Made by a program: the position numbers and the translations under genes. A DNA stretch of 64,000 nt from Phaseolus vulgaris (lineage: Eukaryota > Streptophyta > Magnoliopsida > Fabales > Fabaceae), in contig NC_023754.2 of NCBI RefSeq assembly GCF_000499845.2, positions 8,100,403 through 8,164,402 on the forward strand, written 5' to 3'. How positions within the stretch are numbered: the stretch's first letter is position 1; each line of letters starts with the position of its first letter. The notes below the pieces were generated by a model. The model saw only the letters and a list, made by a program, of their open reading frames with translations, ran no database searches and was not told where the DNA came from. Below, in pieces: positions 34,104 to 46,310 of the stretch.

Positions 34104-36419
34104 TGTACCGTCCCGTACCCAGGCGTTGACAAAGTCAAGATCAAAGTCAACGTAAGGCGCCGCCCAGGTGGGGGTGATACCAAGTGCAAGCGTCGCCAAG
34201 AGAAAGCGTCGCCAAGATAAGGCGTCGCCTAGCAGGGCGTCGTGGGGCGTCGCCAAGGTAAAATGACACAAGAGTAGGGCAACCACAGCGTAGGAAAGAC
34301 CATGGAGCGGGTGACGCCGTGGGAAGGCCTCAAACCCCTGATAACCAGGGGACAGTGATAAAGAGAAGGGAAAGGTGGCTTCAAGGCCATAGAAATAGCA
34401 CCAGTGTAGAGCAACCTGACTCGTGAAGTACCCCTGCCACCCCAGAGACGCCCTTGGGATAGATACGACCCGGGAGAGGGGTCATGCCCGGGGGCAGCCA
34501 GGTGAAGGGTGCGAGAGGAAGGTAGATACGCTCTCACAGTGAGTGACTAGAGGCTTGGGGGCATGAGTTGGCGCCCAAAAAGTCACCCCTTGCGCAGTTG
34601 CACTCCCAGGAAGGAGGACACACACAAGGAAATACCCTTAGATAGGGTAACGGTGCTGTGAGGCCCTCCACGTGTATAGCAGCTGTACCGTCCCGTACCC
34701 GGGCGTTGACAAAGTCAAGGTCAAAGTCAACGTAAAGCGTCGCCAAGGTAAGGCGTCGCCCAGGTAAGGCGTCGCCTAGCAGGGCATCGCCGAGATACGG
34801 CGCCGCCCAGCTGGGTGTCGCCAAGATGGAATGGCACAAGGGCAAGGTGACCACGGCGCTGCTCCCTAGTTGACCATGGGTAGGAAAGACCATGGAGGGG
34901 GCGACGTTGTGGGAAGGCCCCAAACCCTGGATAACTAGGGAACAGTAATAAAGAGGAGAGAAAGGTGGCTTCAAGGCCATAGAAACAACACCAGTGTAGG
35001 GCAGCCTGACTCGAGAAGTACCCCTACCGCCCCAAAGACGCCTTTGGGACAAATACGACTCAAGAGGAAGGTCACGCCCAGGGTAGCCGAGTGCAGGGTA
35101 CAAGAGGAAGGCAGATACGCTCTCAAAGTGAATGACTAGATGATTGGGGGCATGAGTTGGCACCCAAAAAGTCACCCCTAGCACAGTAGCACTCCCAGGT
35201 AGGAAGACTCACACGTAGAAACGTCCCCGGCTGGGCAGAAACGCCCCCAGATGGGGTCATGGCGTCGTGAGGCCCTCCACGTGTACGACAGCCAGGTCAG
35301 AATAGAAACACCCTTTAGTCAGGTGCCAGGTAATTAAAGTCATTCAATACAGTTTCCGTTTCGAGCGTTCAGGTACTATGATGGCTCCCAAGCGTTTCAA
35401 CGTCTTAAATGCGCTACGTTTTCTAATTAGACGCTTTAATTGAGCGCGTTACGTTTGTGATTAAAAGCGCTTTAAGGCGCTTTGAATGCTGGGCAGTTTA
35501 AATAGCGCTAAGAATGTTGGGAACGGGGTTGGAACTTTTGGCAAATTGACCAGAACTCTCTAGTTGCTTGCTCGTGCCTTGAGGTTACGTACAAGGGACT
35601 GGGGAAAGATCTTTGCCTGAGGGAGAAAACATACACACAATACACAGTTCTTTTTACCACCTTCAGAGTGCCATACGCGGTGCTCAGAGACGGAGGTGCA
35701 CAGTTTTGGTGTTTCTTGCTGGCTAACTTGAGCTTCGGAGTGCAAACGGCCGCTAGGGCGCCTCTTTGTCCTCTTTTTTGCAAGAATCCACAGGTAACCA
35801 GTGGCAAGGAGTCCCTAGCTGACGGTTGAGGTCGCGCACAAAGACGTCCCGGTCAATCGGACGGAACAGCAGCCAAGTCAGAATAGAAACGCCATTTTGT
35901 CAGGTACAAGGTAATTAAAGTTATTTAATACAGTTTCCGTTTCGAGCGTTTAAGGTACTATAAATGCTCCCAAGCGGTTTAAACGTCTTAAATGCGCTGA
36001 GCGTTTTATAATTAAATGCGCTTTAAGGCGCTTTAAATGCTGGAGTAGTTTAAATAGCGCCTGGAATGTTGGGAACGGGGTTCGAACTTTTGGCAAATTT
36101 TCCAGAAACACTCTAGTTGCTTGCTCGAGCCTTGAGGTTATGCACAAGGGACTAGGGAAAGATCTTTGCCAGAACGAGAAATAGACACTAGAGACAGTTT
36201 CTTTTTACCACCTTCAGAGTGCCATTCACGGTGCTCCGATACGGAGGTGCTTAGTTTTTGGTGTTTCTCGCTGGCTGACTTGAGCGTCAAAGTGCAAACG
36301 ACCGCTAGGGCGCCCCTTTGTCCTTCTTTGCAGGAATCCGCAGGTAATCGGTAGGAAGGAGTCCCTAGCTGACGGGTGAGACTGTGCACGAAGACGTCCC
36401 AGGTCAACCGGACGGAACA
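34104..36419 (+). repeat. 3' LTR of element A, split by solo LTR H
   Basis: The two halves are 34104-34683 and 35874-36419, together about 1.13 kb. They align with the 5' LTR 8280-9432, with a ~27-bp deletion removing the 5' arm of the HP1 hairpin near 34288. The LTR ends GGACGGAACA and is followed by AGATC, the target duplication of A. Confidence 0.92.
34684..35868 (+). mobile_element. Solo LTR H of the A/B family
   Basis: 1185 bp, TGTACCGTCC to GGACGGAACA, flanked by GCAGC at 34679-34683 and 35869-35873. The sequence resembles the B-type LTR (it has the AAACGTCCCC/AAACGCCCCC pair absent from A). It contains GGCGTCGCC units and an HP1 hairpin (34861-34903). No internal region, so a solo LTR. 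Confidence 0.92.
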
Positions 36420-36424
36420 AGATC

Positions 36425-38097
36425 CCTTAAAGAACTTGGGACCTTTCATGTTAGATTTATCCTTGGAACCATCAAAATTTCTTGGAATCCATTTAAAGAT
36501 TCCTTTAGGAACAAGAGATTTACGAAACCTGCAAAATCTAACTGAATGACCCCTCTTCATACAACAAAAACATGTAACGACCGGTTGTTCGTTCTTTTAA
36601 TTGGTTGTTTTTTCTGGCACTGATGAAAAAGGTTTTGAAATTCCATTCTCTTTGCTTTGTGGATAAAATCCTAAGCCTGCTTTTCCAAAGACACAATTTT
36701 GGGATGCAAGAACATTCTTAAAGTTGGATTTTTTTTATTTGTAAGCTTATCCATAGTTTTCAAAAGGTAGTGAATCTTTCTTTCAAGATTTTCACAAAAC
36801 TTTGAGTCACAAATGCAAGTAGAGATTTTGTAAATCAAATCAAGGTTTTGAAAATCAATTTTAGATTTTTCCAACTCTTCTTCCAATGTTTTGACACTGT
36901 TTTCAAGCCAGTTGTTCAAACCTTTCAACTGGTTGTGAGATAAAGCCAATCGGTTAGCTTCTTCATGAGTTTCATTGAAAGCTTCAAGTATTTGGTAGTA
37001 ATTGTTACCTTTGACTGAAGAAGATGAACTCATGCTGCTTGATACAGATGCTTTCAAACATATGTTTGCTTCTTCATCTTCTGAAGAGCTAGAGGAGGAT
37101 ACCTCATTATCATCCCATGCTATATATGCCTTCTTGGTTTTTCCTCTTCTTTCACTTTTGAAATCAGCTTTTTCCTTTCTTTCATTATTGGGGCACTCAT
37201 CTTTGATGTGACCCTGTTCACCAAAGCCATAACAAGTATATTTGTTAAGATTAAAGTCAATTGGATTCTTAGAACTCTACCTCTTTGAAGCTTGGCCTTT
37301 ATTCTTTTTCAAGAATTTGCTAAACTTTCTTGACAACAAGCTCATGGTATCTTCATCACTATCACTTGAATCTTGTTTCTTTTTCTGGTTGCCAACTTTA
37401 AGTGCAATACCCTTGCCGTATTTGTCCTCACTTTCTTGGACAACCAACCTATTCATCTCAAGCTCATGCTCCCTTAGCTTATCAAACAAAGAAGCAGTTG
37501 TCATGGATGTTAAGTCCTTTGACTCTGAAATGGCAGTGACCTTTGGCTGCCATGTCCTATCAAGACACTTCAAGATCTTCATGTTTAGCTTCTCTTCGTC
37601 AAAGTTCTTTCCAAGGCTCATCAAATGGTTCACAATGTGGGAAAATCGTTTATGCACATCACATATTGTCTCCCCTTTTTGTATTCTGAAATGCTTATAC
37701 TCTTGGATGAGGCATGCTTTCTTGCCCTCTTAACATCATTTGTTCCTTCATGTGTGACTTCAAGGATGTCCCGCATCTCCTTTGATGAAGTTCATTATGA
37801 TACCCTGAGAAAATCATCACAACTGAAAGCAGAGGTTATTATGTTTTTAGCAATCCAATCAAATTTTTCTTTCTTGCTTTCAGCCTCAGTCCATTCAGAT
37901 GAAGGCTTATCAAGTAAGACATCATCTATTTTAACTTGAGGTATAAAGGGACCATTTTCAATTGTTTCTCAAATACCTTTAATTGTGGAATGCATAAAGA
38001 TCTTCATCCTTACCTTCCAAAACTGGTAATTTACACCACAAAACAGTGGTGGTCTGTTTATGGAAGCACCTTCCCCAAAAGGTAATTTGTCAACCAT
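36425..38097 (-). pseudogene. gag of antisense Ty1/copia element J (decayed)
   Basis: The minus-strand ATG at 38095-38097 starts MVDKLPFGEGASINRPPLF, matching the start of copia C gag. Several in-frame stops follow, including two adjacent ones. Later pieces encode a UBN2-type gag region (EKLNMKILKCLDRTWQPKVT), a first zinc knuckle damaged at its second Cys (CYGFGEQGHIKDEC), a coiled region and a second knuckle (CMKRGHSVRFC). The 3' end is cut by element A at 36424 and resumes at 8279. It retains the UBN2 region that copia C has lost. Confidence 0.88.
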
Positions 38098-38160
38098 TAA
38101 AGCAGTTTTCAGAAAAACAGAACTTGAATATTTTTCAACAACCTAGTTCTTGATGCCAAT
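38098..38160 (-). other. Leader and primer binding site of element J
   Basis: The minus strand reads ATTGGCATCAAGAACTAGG directly after the LTR, almost the same as the site in copia C (ATTGGCATCAAGAGCTTGG). It is related to the initiator-Met type TGGTATCAGAGC. Confidence 0.75.
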
Positions 38161-39119
38161 TGTTAAAATTAATGGCTTATCATTGATTGAATAGGAAGGT
38201 TTATCAACAATCACAAATTAAGCAATCAAGGAAGCCAATCAAACAATGTAAAAGAAACTGTTTGCAAAATTTCAATCGGTTGAAACTTCGTTTTAACCGG
38301 TTGTTTATGGCAGCAACAAAAACAAAATTAAATCAAGTAAGAGAGAGATAGACTACTCAACCAATTTATACTGGTTCACTAAACCTTGAGCTACATCCAG
38401 TTCTCAGAACAACCACTGGGTTCCACTAGTAACCAATCACAGATTACAATTCACACAATCACAAAGAGGTGATCCTTATACCACAAGAACCACTCACCAT
38501 CTTTGCTACACACACACCCTTAGTCAAAACCCCCTCTGACTTTACAGGTTTTCACACACTTCACAAGTTTATAAAAGAACAAATACAAGAATCATGAAAG
38601 GAACAAATTACACCTGATTTTACAGGAATCACAGAGCTCTTAAGATCAGACCTTGAACCAGTGCACAACTATTTAGCAATCTTGCAAAACTTGATTTGAA
38701 TCTCTTCTCGAAAACAATTTCAATCTCACTGTAAATGTGTTAACTTTTAGTTTTTGAATCAAAAGAGAAGTCATACTTATAGCTCTTAAAACTAGTCGTT
38801 CTAGGCAGTCAATCATGAGCTAAAACAGTTTTGATTCAACTAAAAACAGATCCAACAGGTTTTTGAAAAGTCCTTTTAACCAGTTGAATTGGTTAGACAG
38901 TTATTTAACTAAGTCAAAAACAATTTTAAAACCTTCAAACAAGCTAAGTGACAAAAATCGATTATTTCGTGGTTTCAACTGGTTGTTTTTTCTTTGCTTA
39001 GAAAAACATTTTTCTCTTTTAAAATAGATTGAGTTAGCTTGTGCAAGGGACTAGGAATGATCTTTACAAGAATTCTAAACAACCTTGACTAAGCTCAAAC
39101 CAAAAGCAGCACAATATCA
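38161..39119 (-). repeat. 5' LTR of antisense copia J
   Basis: About 959 bp on the minus strand, TGATATTGTG to TTTTAACA. The inner edge is fixed by the primer binding site. The outer edge is my best TG..CA choice, with no target duplication to confirm it because the other end of J is missing. It contains AACCGGTTGTTT-type motifs. Confidence 0.6.
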
Positions 39120-39239
39120 ACCTTCATTATAGATTTGAAACATCAAAGCTCACATGCTCTACAATTAAATATTGATATATTCATCCTTGAGATGTGAATC
39201 AACCTATCAATCTAAAAGAAATTAAGCTAGAAGAATTAC

Positions 39240-39835
39240 ATGATATTGAAGTAGTCAATAATATCAAGTTCAACTCTCAGATAATTGAACTTATTTCTTG
39301 CTAGTGAATAGATCATCTAATTGATTAACAATTTCAATCAATTTCATTTCATAGTCGCTTTTTAATATGTAGTCTCTAATAAAATCATTATTTGTTTCAA
39401 TATGCTTACTCCGTGAATGTTAGCTTGGCTTTTTACTTAGATATATAACACTAAGATTATCACACTTTAGAGTTACCTTATCTAGTTGAAGTCCAAAATC
39501 TAGTAGCTAATGTTTTGGGTAGAGAATTTGCGTACAACAACTCCCAACAACTACATATTCAATTTCAACTCTTGAGAGAGCAATACATGTTTGTTTCTCA
39601 TTATGAGAAGACACCAAGCTACTTCCAAGCATGTGATGAGTACCATTTGTACTTTCCTTGTTAAGCTTACAACATGCGAAGTCAAAATACGAAAAACCAA
39701 CTAAAGTTAGAGTAGCATCACCTAAATACCATAATCCAACATTGATAGTTCCTTTCTAATATTTCAAAATATTTTAGAACCTTTATAGTGGAATTCCTCA
39801 AGGTTGGACTAATATCCTTCACACGTACAGACACC
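39240..39835 (-). pseudogene. Decayed antisense copia RNase H
   Basis: Minus-strand translation in one main frame gives GFSYFDFACCKLNKESTNG, LGSSLVSSHNEKQTCIALS, EIEYVVVGSCCTQILY and SKHIET, aligning with the RNase H of copia C (DSDFAGCKLDSKSTSG, STAEAEYIAAGSCC, TKHIEI). Stops are present and there is no long open frame. It belongs to a separate element, older than J. 39120-39239 is AT-rich with nothing recognised. Confidence 0.75.
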
Positions 39836-40679
39836 AAATATCTCAAGACTCTTACTTATATTGTATGAAGAAAGGAAATACTATTTAAAAATGTTATTGT
39901 AGAAAAGTTGTAGTACCTAGACAAAAGTATATTTGGATTCCCATAGGTAGAAAATATGTCATTAACATGAGTGGACCCGAAAAATTTTGGGACCCAATGA
40001 GATGAAACTTTTTGTTTTGTACAAAAGAAGTTGATGGAGGTCAATCCAAGCCATCACCAACTCAAGCTAAGGGGAATGAAGAATATGAAGCAAAGAAACA
40101 TTAATCCTTTAAATTTTCCCTCTTAAGTGTAAATATTTGTATAGAGTAGTGTAGGTTTTTCCAACCTTTTATTGAGGGTTGAACCATTTTACAACTTTGT
40201 ATTTTTAGCTGAGTAGAATTGTTTTTTTTTGTTTGTTAGAGTCATAGAGGAGAAGTTAGGTCATAAAACCTAACCTTACCTCATAACCCTAATTGTAAGA
40301 AACCCTAACTTGCCATGCAAGCTAGGGTTTATAAAAGGTTCCTTAGGTGACAAAGTAGGGTTTCCAAACCATAACCTTAACTTACAATGCAAGATAGGGT
40401 ATGAGAAGCTTGCATCACACTTTACATACTCTCTCTTCTTCATATAAATAGAGCTTTCCTCCTCTTATAAATTTATATTTTCATTTTGAGTATTGAATTG
40501 TTGTTTTTTTTAATCTTAGAGAACCTATTTAAAGGTTGGCCTAACCTTCTGCAAGCATCCATTATCCTCTGCACCTTATCACTCACGGAACAATCCATAG
40601 TTTATTTTCACTTCTACTGCATTGATTCTCTTCAAATGCATCCTTCTAAATGAAGAACATGCATGTAGCATAGGAGAAG
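39836..40679 (+). mobile_element. Noncoding, probably the LTR of an element (K) hit by copia C
   Basis: AT-rich with TATAAAAGG near 40330. Its last bases AGAAG are the target duplication of copia C. Past C, the sequence continues GTCCATCA, AT and then TGGTATTAGAGC, a primer binding site, so an LTR ends at 47469. The LTR start is uncertain; 40077 (after AAGGGGAA) and 40234 (TGTTAGAGTC) are candidates. Confidence 0.4.
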
Positions 40680-41824
40680 TGTTGAACCAAGTGGTGTTCA
40701 ATGTTTTGAAGAATCCAAATCCTTTGAAGGATGTTGAAGCCTCTGCTTTGCTTGTTGTTGTTGTGTTGGTTTAAGCATTGTTCTGGGGTAGTTTATATGT
40801 TGTAATCCACCCTTGTATTAAATCTCACGCAATTAGCATCTCAATCCTTATCAAAGTAAAATGTTTTTCAAAACTAAGTTGAAACAACCGATTGTTTTGT
40901 CGAAACAACCGATTGTTTATACTTAGGTGTTTTGAGAAAGATTGAAAACTGTTTTTGAATGGTTGAAACTGTTAAGTACCAAAAAAACTGATTGATTCGA
41001 GGAAACAACCGATTGTTTGTTTTGGAACCATAACAGAAAAACTGTTTTGTGTTTGACTGAGCTTTAAATGATTTAACTGAATACGCTCCAGTCATTAAAT
41101 GTTTTGACCAATCTTTTAATGCAATTTAAGAGTTTGTTAAGATTTGATAACAAACTACATCTTTGAATATATTAAGTAAAACATATTTGAGAATTAAGAA
41201 TCTTTTGACAAAGTTTTTCTAAAGAGTTTTTCAAAGTGCTGAGATTGCTAAGAGTTTGTGATTGATCAAGGTGCTGGAACAGGATTCTACTTGTATTGAT
41301 TTCAGATATTCATCTGTAACAAGTGTAATCTTTGTAATCTGTTGAACAATTCGTTTATGTGTTTGCTGAGATTGGCTGTGTGTTCTTGAGGTGTTCAAGA
41401 TCAGTAATCTTAGTGTTGGCCAAGGAGAGTGTGTTTCTTGAGGTGTTCAAGGTCATTCTCTTGGTTGTTGTGTAAGTGATCAAGTGGTGATTGCTTAGTG
41501 GATTTCCTCAGGGTTTCTGAGAAGACTGGATGTAGCTCTGGATTTGGAGTGAACCAGTATAAACAACTGTGTACAATCTCTCTATCCCTATCTATCTCTT
41601 TAAATTCAGTTTTGTCAATTGATAACTGGTATAAAAAACCGATTGTTTCGCTAAAACAACCGATTATTTTTCCAGCTTTATGCTTTTGCTATTTGTTTTG
41701 AAAAACTGAATCCTTAATCAAGGTTCTCTCGAAGAATTTTCATTTTAAGCTTAAAAGTTTACTAAAATCTTTCTTACACAATTCAACCCCCCCCCCCTCT
41801 TGTTTAAGGCCATATATTCTAACA
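40680..41824 (+). repeat. 5' LTR of copia C
   Basis: TGTTGAACCA to ATTCTAACA, 1145 bp. It contains several CAACCGATTGTTT motifs, often as facing pairs, and a C run before the end. Confidence 0.93.
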
Positions 41825-41826
41825 AT

Positions 41827-41839
41827 TGGCATCAAGAGC
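41827..41839 (+). other. Primer binding site of copia C
   Basis: TGGCATCAAGAGC two bases after the LTR, a variant of TGGTATCAGAGC complementary to initiator-Met tRNA. Confidence 0.75.
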
Positions 41840-41880
41840 TTGGTTCTTGAAAGTTATTCAAGTTTATCATTTTTTTTTCT

Positions 41881-42972
41881 ATGGCTGGAAAACTATCTTT
41901 TGAGGAAGGTGCTTCAATCTACAAACCACCTTTATTCTGTGGATTGAATTATAAGTTTTGGGAAACAAGAATGAAAATCTTTATTGAATCTATTGATCAA
42001 AGAATTTGGGACTCAATTGAGAATGGTCCTTACATTCCAAAGTTCAAAAAGGATAATTCTTTTATTGCAAAACCTTTGTCCAAATTGGCAAATGATGAAT
42101 GTAAGATGGCCCAGCTTGATCGGTCTGCTCAAAACATTATAGCTTCTGCACTAGATACTAATGAATTTTTTAGGATATCAAAGTGCAAAACTGCTAAGGA
42201 AATGTGGGAGACACTCAAGGCTGCTCATGAACCAAAGGAAGCATTGACAAAGAGTCAAGCAAGAAGGAAGAGAAGGCAAAATAAGAAAAGCCTCAATCTT
42301 TGCTTAATGGCCAGAAGGGAGGATGACTCAAGTAGTGTAAGTTCATCAAACTCCTTAAACTCTGAAAATTATGGTCAATTACTTCAAGCCTTTCAAGAAA
42401 CGCATGAAGAAGCCAACCGATTGGCTCTCTTGAACAATCGGTTAAAAGAAAAGAACAGCTGGCTTGAAAACAGAGTAAAGGCACTGGAAGAGGATTTAGA
42501 ACATTCAAAAACAGATTTTGAAAATCTGGAAATCATTTACAAAAACTCCTCTTGCAAGTGTGATACTCTAGTTTGTGAAAATTGCGAAAATCTTGAAAAG
42601 AAGGTCCACTATCTTGTTAAAATAGTGGATAAGCTTTCTAAAGGCCAATCAAACTTTGAGAGTGTGCTAGCATCTCAAAATTGTGTTTTTGGAAAATCTG
42701 GATTGGGCTTTAATCCACAAAACAAACAAGATAGATTTTCAAAATCATTTTCGAAAATGCCAGGAAAACAATCGATTCGACCATCGAAACAACCGATTGT
42801 TACATGCTTTTATTGCATGAAAAGAGGCCATTCTGTGCGATTCTGTAAAATCAGAAAACATGTTGTTCCTAAAGGGCTTATGAAGTGGATTTCCAAGGGA
42901 AATAAAGCTTTTATTGATGAGTATAAACCAGATGGACCCACATTCATAAGGGGACCAAATCTTTGTACTTGA
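41881..42972 (+). pseudogene. gag of copia C, internally deleted
   Basis: 363 codons from ATG (MAGKLSFEEGASIYKPP). The N-terminal copia gag region reaches KEMWETLKAAHE (residue about 116). It then jumps to a short basic linker (QARRKRRQNKK) and LNLCLMARRE. The UBN2 core and first zinc knuckle seen in element J are missing. A coiled segment (about 160-260) and a single CCHC knuckle (CFYCMKRGHSVRFC, about 308-321) follow. It ends with a stop before the protease, where an uninterrupted polyprotein is expected. It may still bind RNA, but I expect defective assembly. Confidence 0.88.
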
Positions 42973-45900
42973 AAATCCCTTTTGTAGGAAATCTTGGAGG
43001 AGAGCAAGCAATTGTGGTACTTGGACAGTGGATGCTCCAAGCATATGACAGGAGACAAATCAAAGTTCCTGAGAATATCCTTTAAGCAAGAGGGTCATGT
43101 CACCTATGGAGACAACAACAAAGGAAGAATTCTTGGGAGAGGATCCATAGGAGATGAGGACAACTTGGTAATTCATGATGTGCTCTTTGTTGAAGGACTA
43201 AAACATAATCTGCTGAGCATTAAACAACAAAGAGGTAATGTTGGTAGGTAAGAGAGTTAACAATGTGTCTTCTAGATATCTTTTCACCATGTTCAATTGG
43301 ATGTCTTCTATCCAAGCAAGATGAATCTTGGCTTTGGCATAGAAGAATTGCTCATATTCACATGAATCATTTGAACAAGCTAATATCAAAAGATCTTGTG
43401 ATTGGGCTGCCAAAACTCAAGTTTGAGAAGGATCACATTTGTGAAGCATGCCAAAAAGGGAAACAAGTGAAAAGTTCTTTTAAAACCAAAAATGTTGTCT
43501 CTTCTTTGAGACCTCTTGAACTTCTTCACATGGATCTCTTTGGACCCTCTAGAACTATGAGTCTTGGTGGAAATTATTATGCTCTTGTTATTGTTGATGA
43601 TTTCTCTAGGTACACTTGGACCTTGTTCTTGGAATCAAAGAGTGATGCCTTTGCTGCATTCAAAAAGGTAGCAAGAAGACTACAAAACACAAAGAACAGT
43701 AACATAGGTTCTATAAGGAGTGACCATGGAGGAGAATTTCAGAATGAGAAGTTTGTCAAGTTCTGTGAAAAGTTGAGGATTCTACATAATTTCTATGCAC
43801 CAAGAACACCACAGCAAAATGGAGTTGTAGAGAGGAAGAACAAGTCTCTTGAAGAGCTTGCAAGAACAATGCTTAGTGAATCATCACTTCCTAAGTATTT
43901 TTGGGCAGATGCAGTGAACACCTTTTGTTATGTGATGAATAGGGTGCTTATAAGGCCCATTTTGAAGAAAACTCCATATGAACTTTTCAATGGAAGGAAG
44001 CCCAACATCAGTCACCTCAAATTCTTTGGCTGTAGTTGTTTTGTTCTCAACAATGGAAAGGAAAGCTTGGGAAAGTTTGATGAAAAAGCTGACCTTGGTA
44101 TTTTCATTGGTTATTCACTCACAAGCCATGCATATAGAGTCTACAACAAAAGGTTGATGACTGTAGAAGAATCAGTTCACGTTGTCTTTGATGAGGTAGA
44201 TCGCAGAATCAGTCAGATCCCAAAGATCAGTGGTAAGGAAGATGAACAAAGCATCAGTTTGGAGAAGCTAGAAATCTGTGCAGAAAAACAACCGGTTGAT
44301 TCGCAGAAACAACTAATTGAAATTCTGCAACAGAGTGAGCTGCCCAAAGAGTGGAGGATTCCTAGAGATCTGTCAGTGGATAACATCATAGGGCAGATAA
44401 AGGAAGGTGTCTCCACACGTAGCTCCATCTCAAACTACTGCAGGCACACAGCTTTTGTATCTCAAATTGAACCAAAGTCAATTGAGGAAGCTCTCAAGGA
44501 TGAGAAGTGGGTTGAAGCTATGCATGAAGAGCTAAACTAGTTTGAAAGGAATGAGGTATGGTTTCTTGTCCCTAAAACTAATTAAATGAATATTATTGGT
44601 TCGAAATGGGTTTTCAGGAACAAGCTAGATGAGGATGGAGTGATCACTAGGAACAAAGCAAGACTAGTTGCTAAAGGCTACAATCAAGAAGAGGGCATAG
44701 ACTATGGTGAAACCTTTGCTCCTGTGGCTAGATTGGAGGTTGTGAGGATGCTGCTGGCCTTTGCGTGTATGAGTGGTTTTAAACTCTTCCAAATGGATAT
44801 AAAGAGTGCCTTCTTGAATGGCTACATCAATGAGGAAATCTATGTAGATCAACCACCGGGTTTTGAAGATCACAAGTATCCCAACCATGTCTTCAAGTTG
44901 AAGAAAGCTTTGTATGGATTGAAACAAGCTCCAAGGCAGTGGTATGAGAGGCTTAGAAACTTTCTGCTATCTCATGGTTATGAAAGAGGAATGATAGACA
45001 AGACTCTCTTCATCAAGAAGTCAAATGCAGAAATAATTCTTGTGCAAATCTATGTTCATGACATCATCTTTGGTGCTACACAAGATAGATTGTGTGAAGA
45101 ATTTATGGTTGCACTGAAATGTGAGTTTGAAATGTCTATGATGGGAGAACTATCTTTCTTTCTTGGATTGCAGGTTAAACAAACAAAGGATGGGATTTTC
45201 TTAAGTCAATCAAAGTATTACAAGGAGATTCTCAAAAAGTTTGAAATGGAGAATTGCAAAGAAGCAAGCACTCCAATGCCATCAAGCTGCTACATGGATG
45301 CGGATGCTGCTGGAAAAAGTATAGATCAAACAAAATACAGAGGTTTGATTGGATCTTTGCTTTATCTAACAGTTAGTAGGTCGGACATCATGTTTGCGGT
45401 GTGTCTATGTGCAAGATATCAAGCAAATCCTAAAGAGTCACACTTCAAAGCTACAAAAAGAATTCTGAAATATCTCAAAGGAACATCATCTGTAGGACTA
45501 TGGTATCCTTCTCACTCTCCAATACATTTAATTGGTTATTCAGATTCTGACTTTGCAGGTTGCAAGCTAGATAGCAAAAGCACAAGTGGCACTTGTCACC
45601 TTCTTGGCTCAAGCCTAATCTCATGGCATAGCAAGAAGCAAGCATGTGTTGCTCTCTCTACTGCTGAGGCTGAATATATAGCTGCTGGTAGCTGCTGTGC
45701 ACAGATTCTATGGCTCAAGCAACAACTTGCAGATTTTGGTTTACAAATCAACAAAGTTCCCTTGATGTGTGATACCACAAGTGCAATCAATCTTACCAAA
45801 AATCAGATTCAGCACTCAAGGACCAAACATATTGAAATAAGACATCATTTCATCAGAGATCATGTGCAAAATGGGAACTGTGAAGTGAAGTTTGTGGAGA

Positions 45901-46004
45901 CCAAACTGCAGCTAGCTGACATCTTCACAAAACCATTACCAAAAGAGAGGTTTTTCTTCTTAAGAAATGAGTTAGGTATTCTTGATCTTAATAATCTCTC
46001 TTAA
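42973..46004 (+). pseudogene. protease, integrase, RT and RNase H of copia C (broken)
   Basis: The protease starts WYLDSGCSKHMTG (about 43018) and is broken near 43251. The frame 43263-44540 holds the GAG-pre-integrase and integrase, with a zinc region (CEACQKGK) and a D,D,E core in LHMDLFGP, SDHGGEFQ and NGVVERKN. Its TAG (44538-44540) stands where Gln is expected. TAA at 44583-44585 follows. 44586-46004 holds RT and RNase H (DSDFAGC, STAEAEY, CDTTSA). The RT catalytic motif reads YVHD instead of YVDD, with the His codon at 45057-45059, so RT should be inactive. Confidence 0.92.
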
Positions 46005-46310
46005 ATCTGTTTGTGGTACATGTTAAAGTCTATTTGTGAAGACAAATAGGGGGAGTATTATTGGTTATTGTATATCTTTGTCTGATGTTGCACAAAATGT
46101 TAAAAACTCTGATATAAAAAGTGTTTTTTGCTACTGCTGATAGAAACAACCGATTGTTTATCATGTTTTATACCTTGAATGTGTAATAAACTGTCTTACT
46201 GCTGTAAGAAGCTTTGGACAGTATAAATGCTATTTTTGCAGGAACTGCTTCAGATTTAATCAGATCAAACACAAGCACCAGGGATTTGTCTTCATCAAAT
46301 AGGGGGAGAT
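46005..46310 (+). other. 3' noncoding region and polypurine tract of copia C
   Basis: No gene. AGGGGGAGAT (46301-46310) directly precedes the 3' LTR. A second purine run, ATAGGGGGAG, lies near 46047. Confidence 0.8.

Larger units (their letters stand above)
8280..36419 (+). mobile_element. Ty3/gypsy Tat-type LTR retrotransposon A (with nested insertions)
   Basis: It begins TGTACCGTCC and ends GACGGAACA, flanked by AGATC at 8275-8279 and 36420-36424. Nested inside are element B (13721-27229) in pol and solo LTR H (34684-35868) in the 3' LTR. Without them and their target duplications, A is about 13.4 kb. Tat lineage is inferred from the second, archaeal-like RNase H after the normal RNase H, the Cys-His-His-Cys gag knuckle, absence of a chromodomain, and antisense genes between pol and the 3' LTR. 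The two LTRs differ at roughly 2.3% of sites by eye. Confidence 0.92.

Noticed and set aside
37002..37939. Plus-strand frames of 69, 163 and 104 codons
   Set aside because: Shadows of the antisense copia J gag, whose minus-strand translation matches the gag of copia C.
40077..40679. Exact LTR start for element K
   Set aside because: Several TG candidates exist and there is no target duplication or second LTR in view to choose among them, so only an approximate feature is given.
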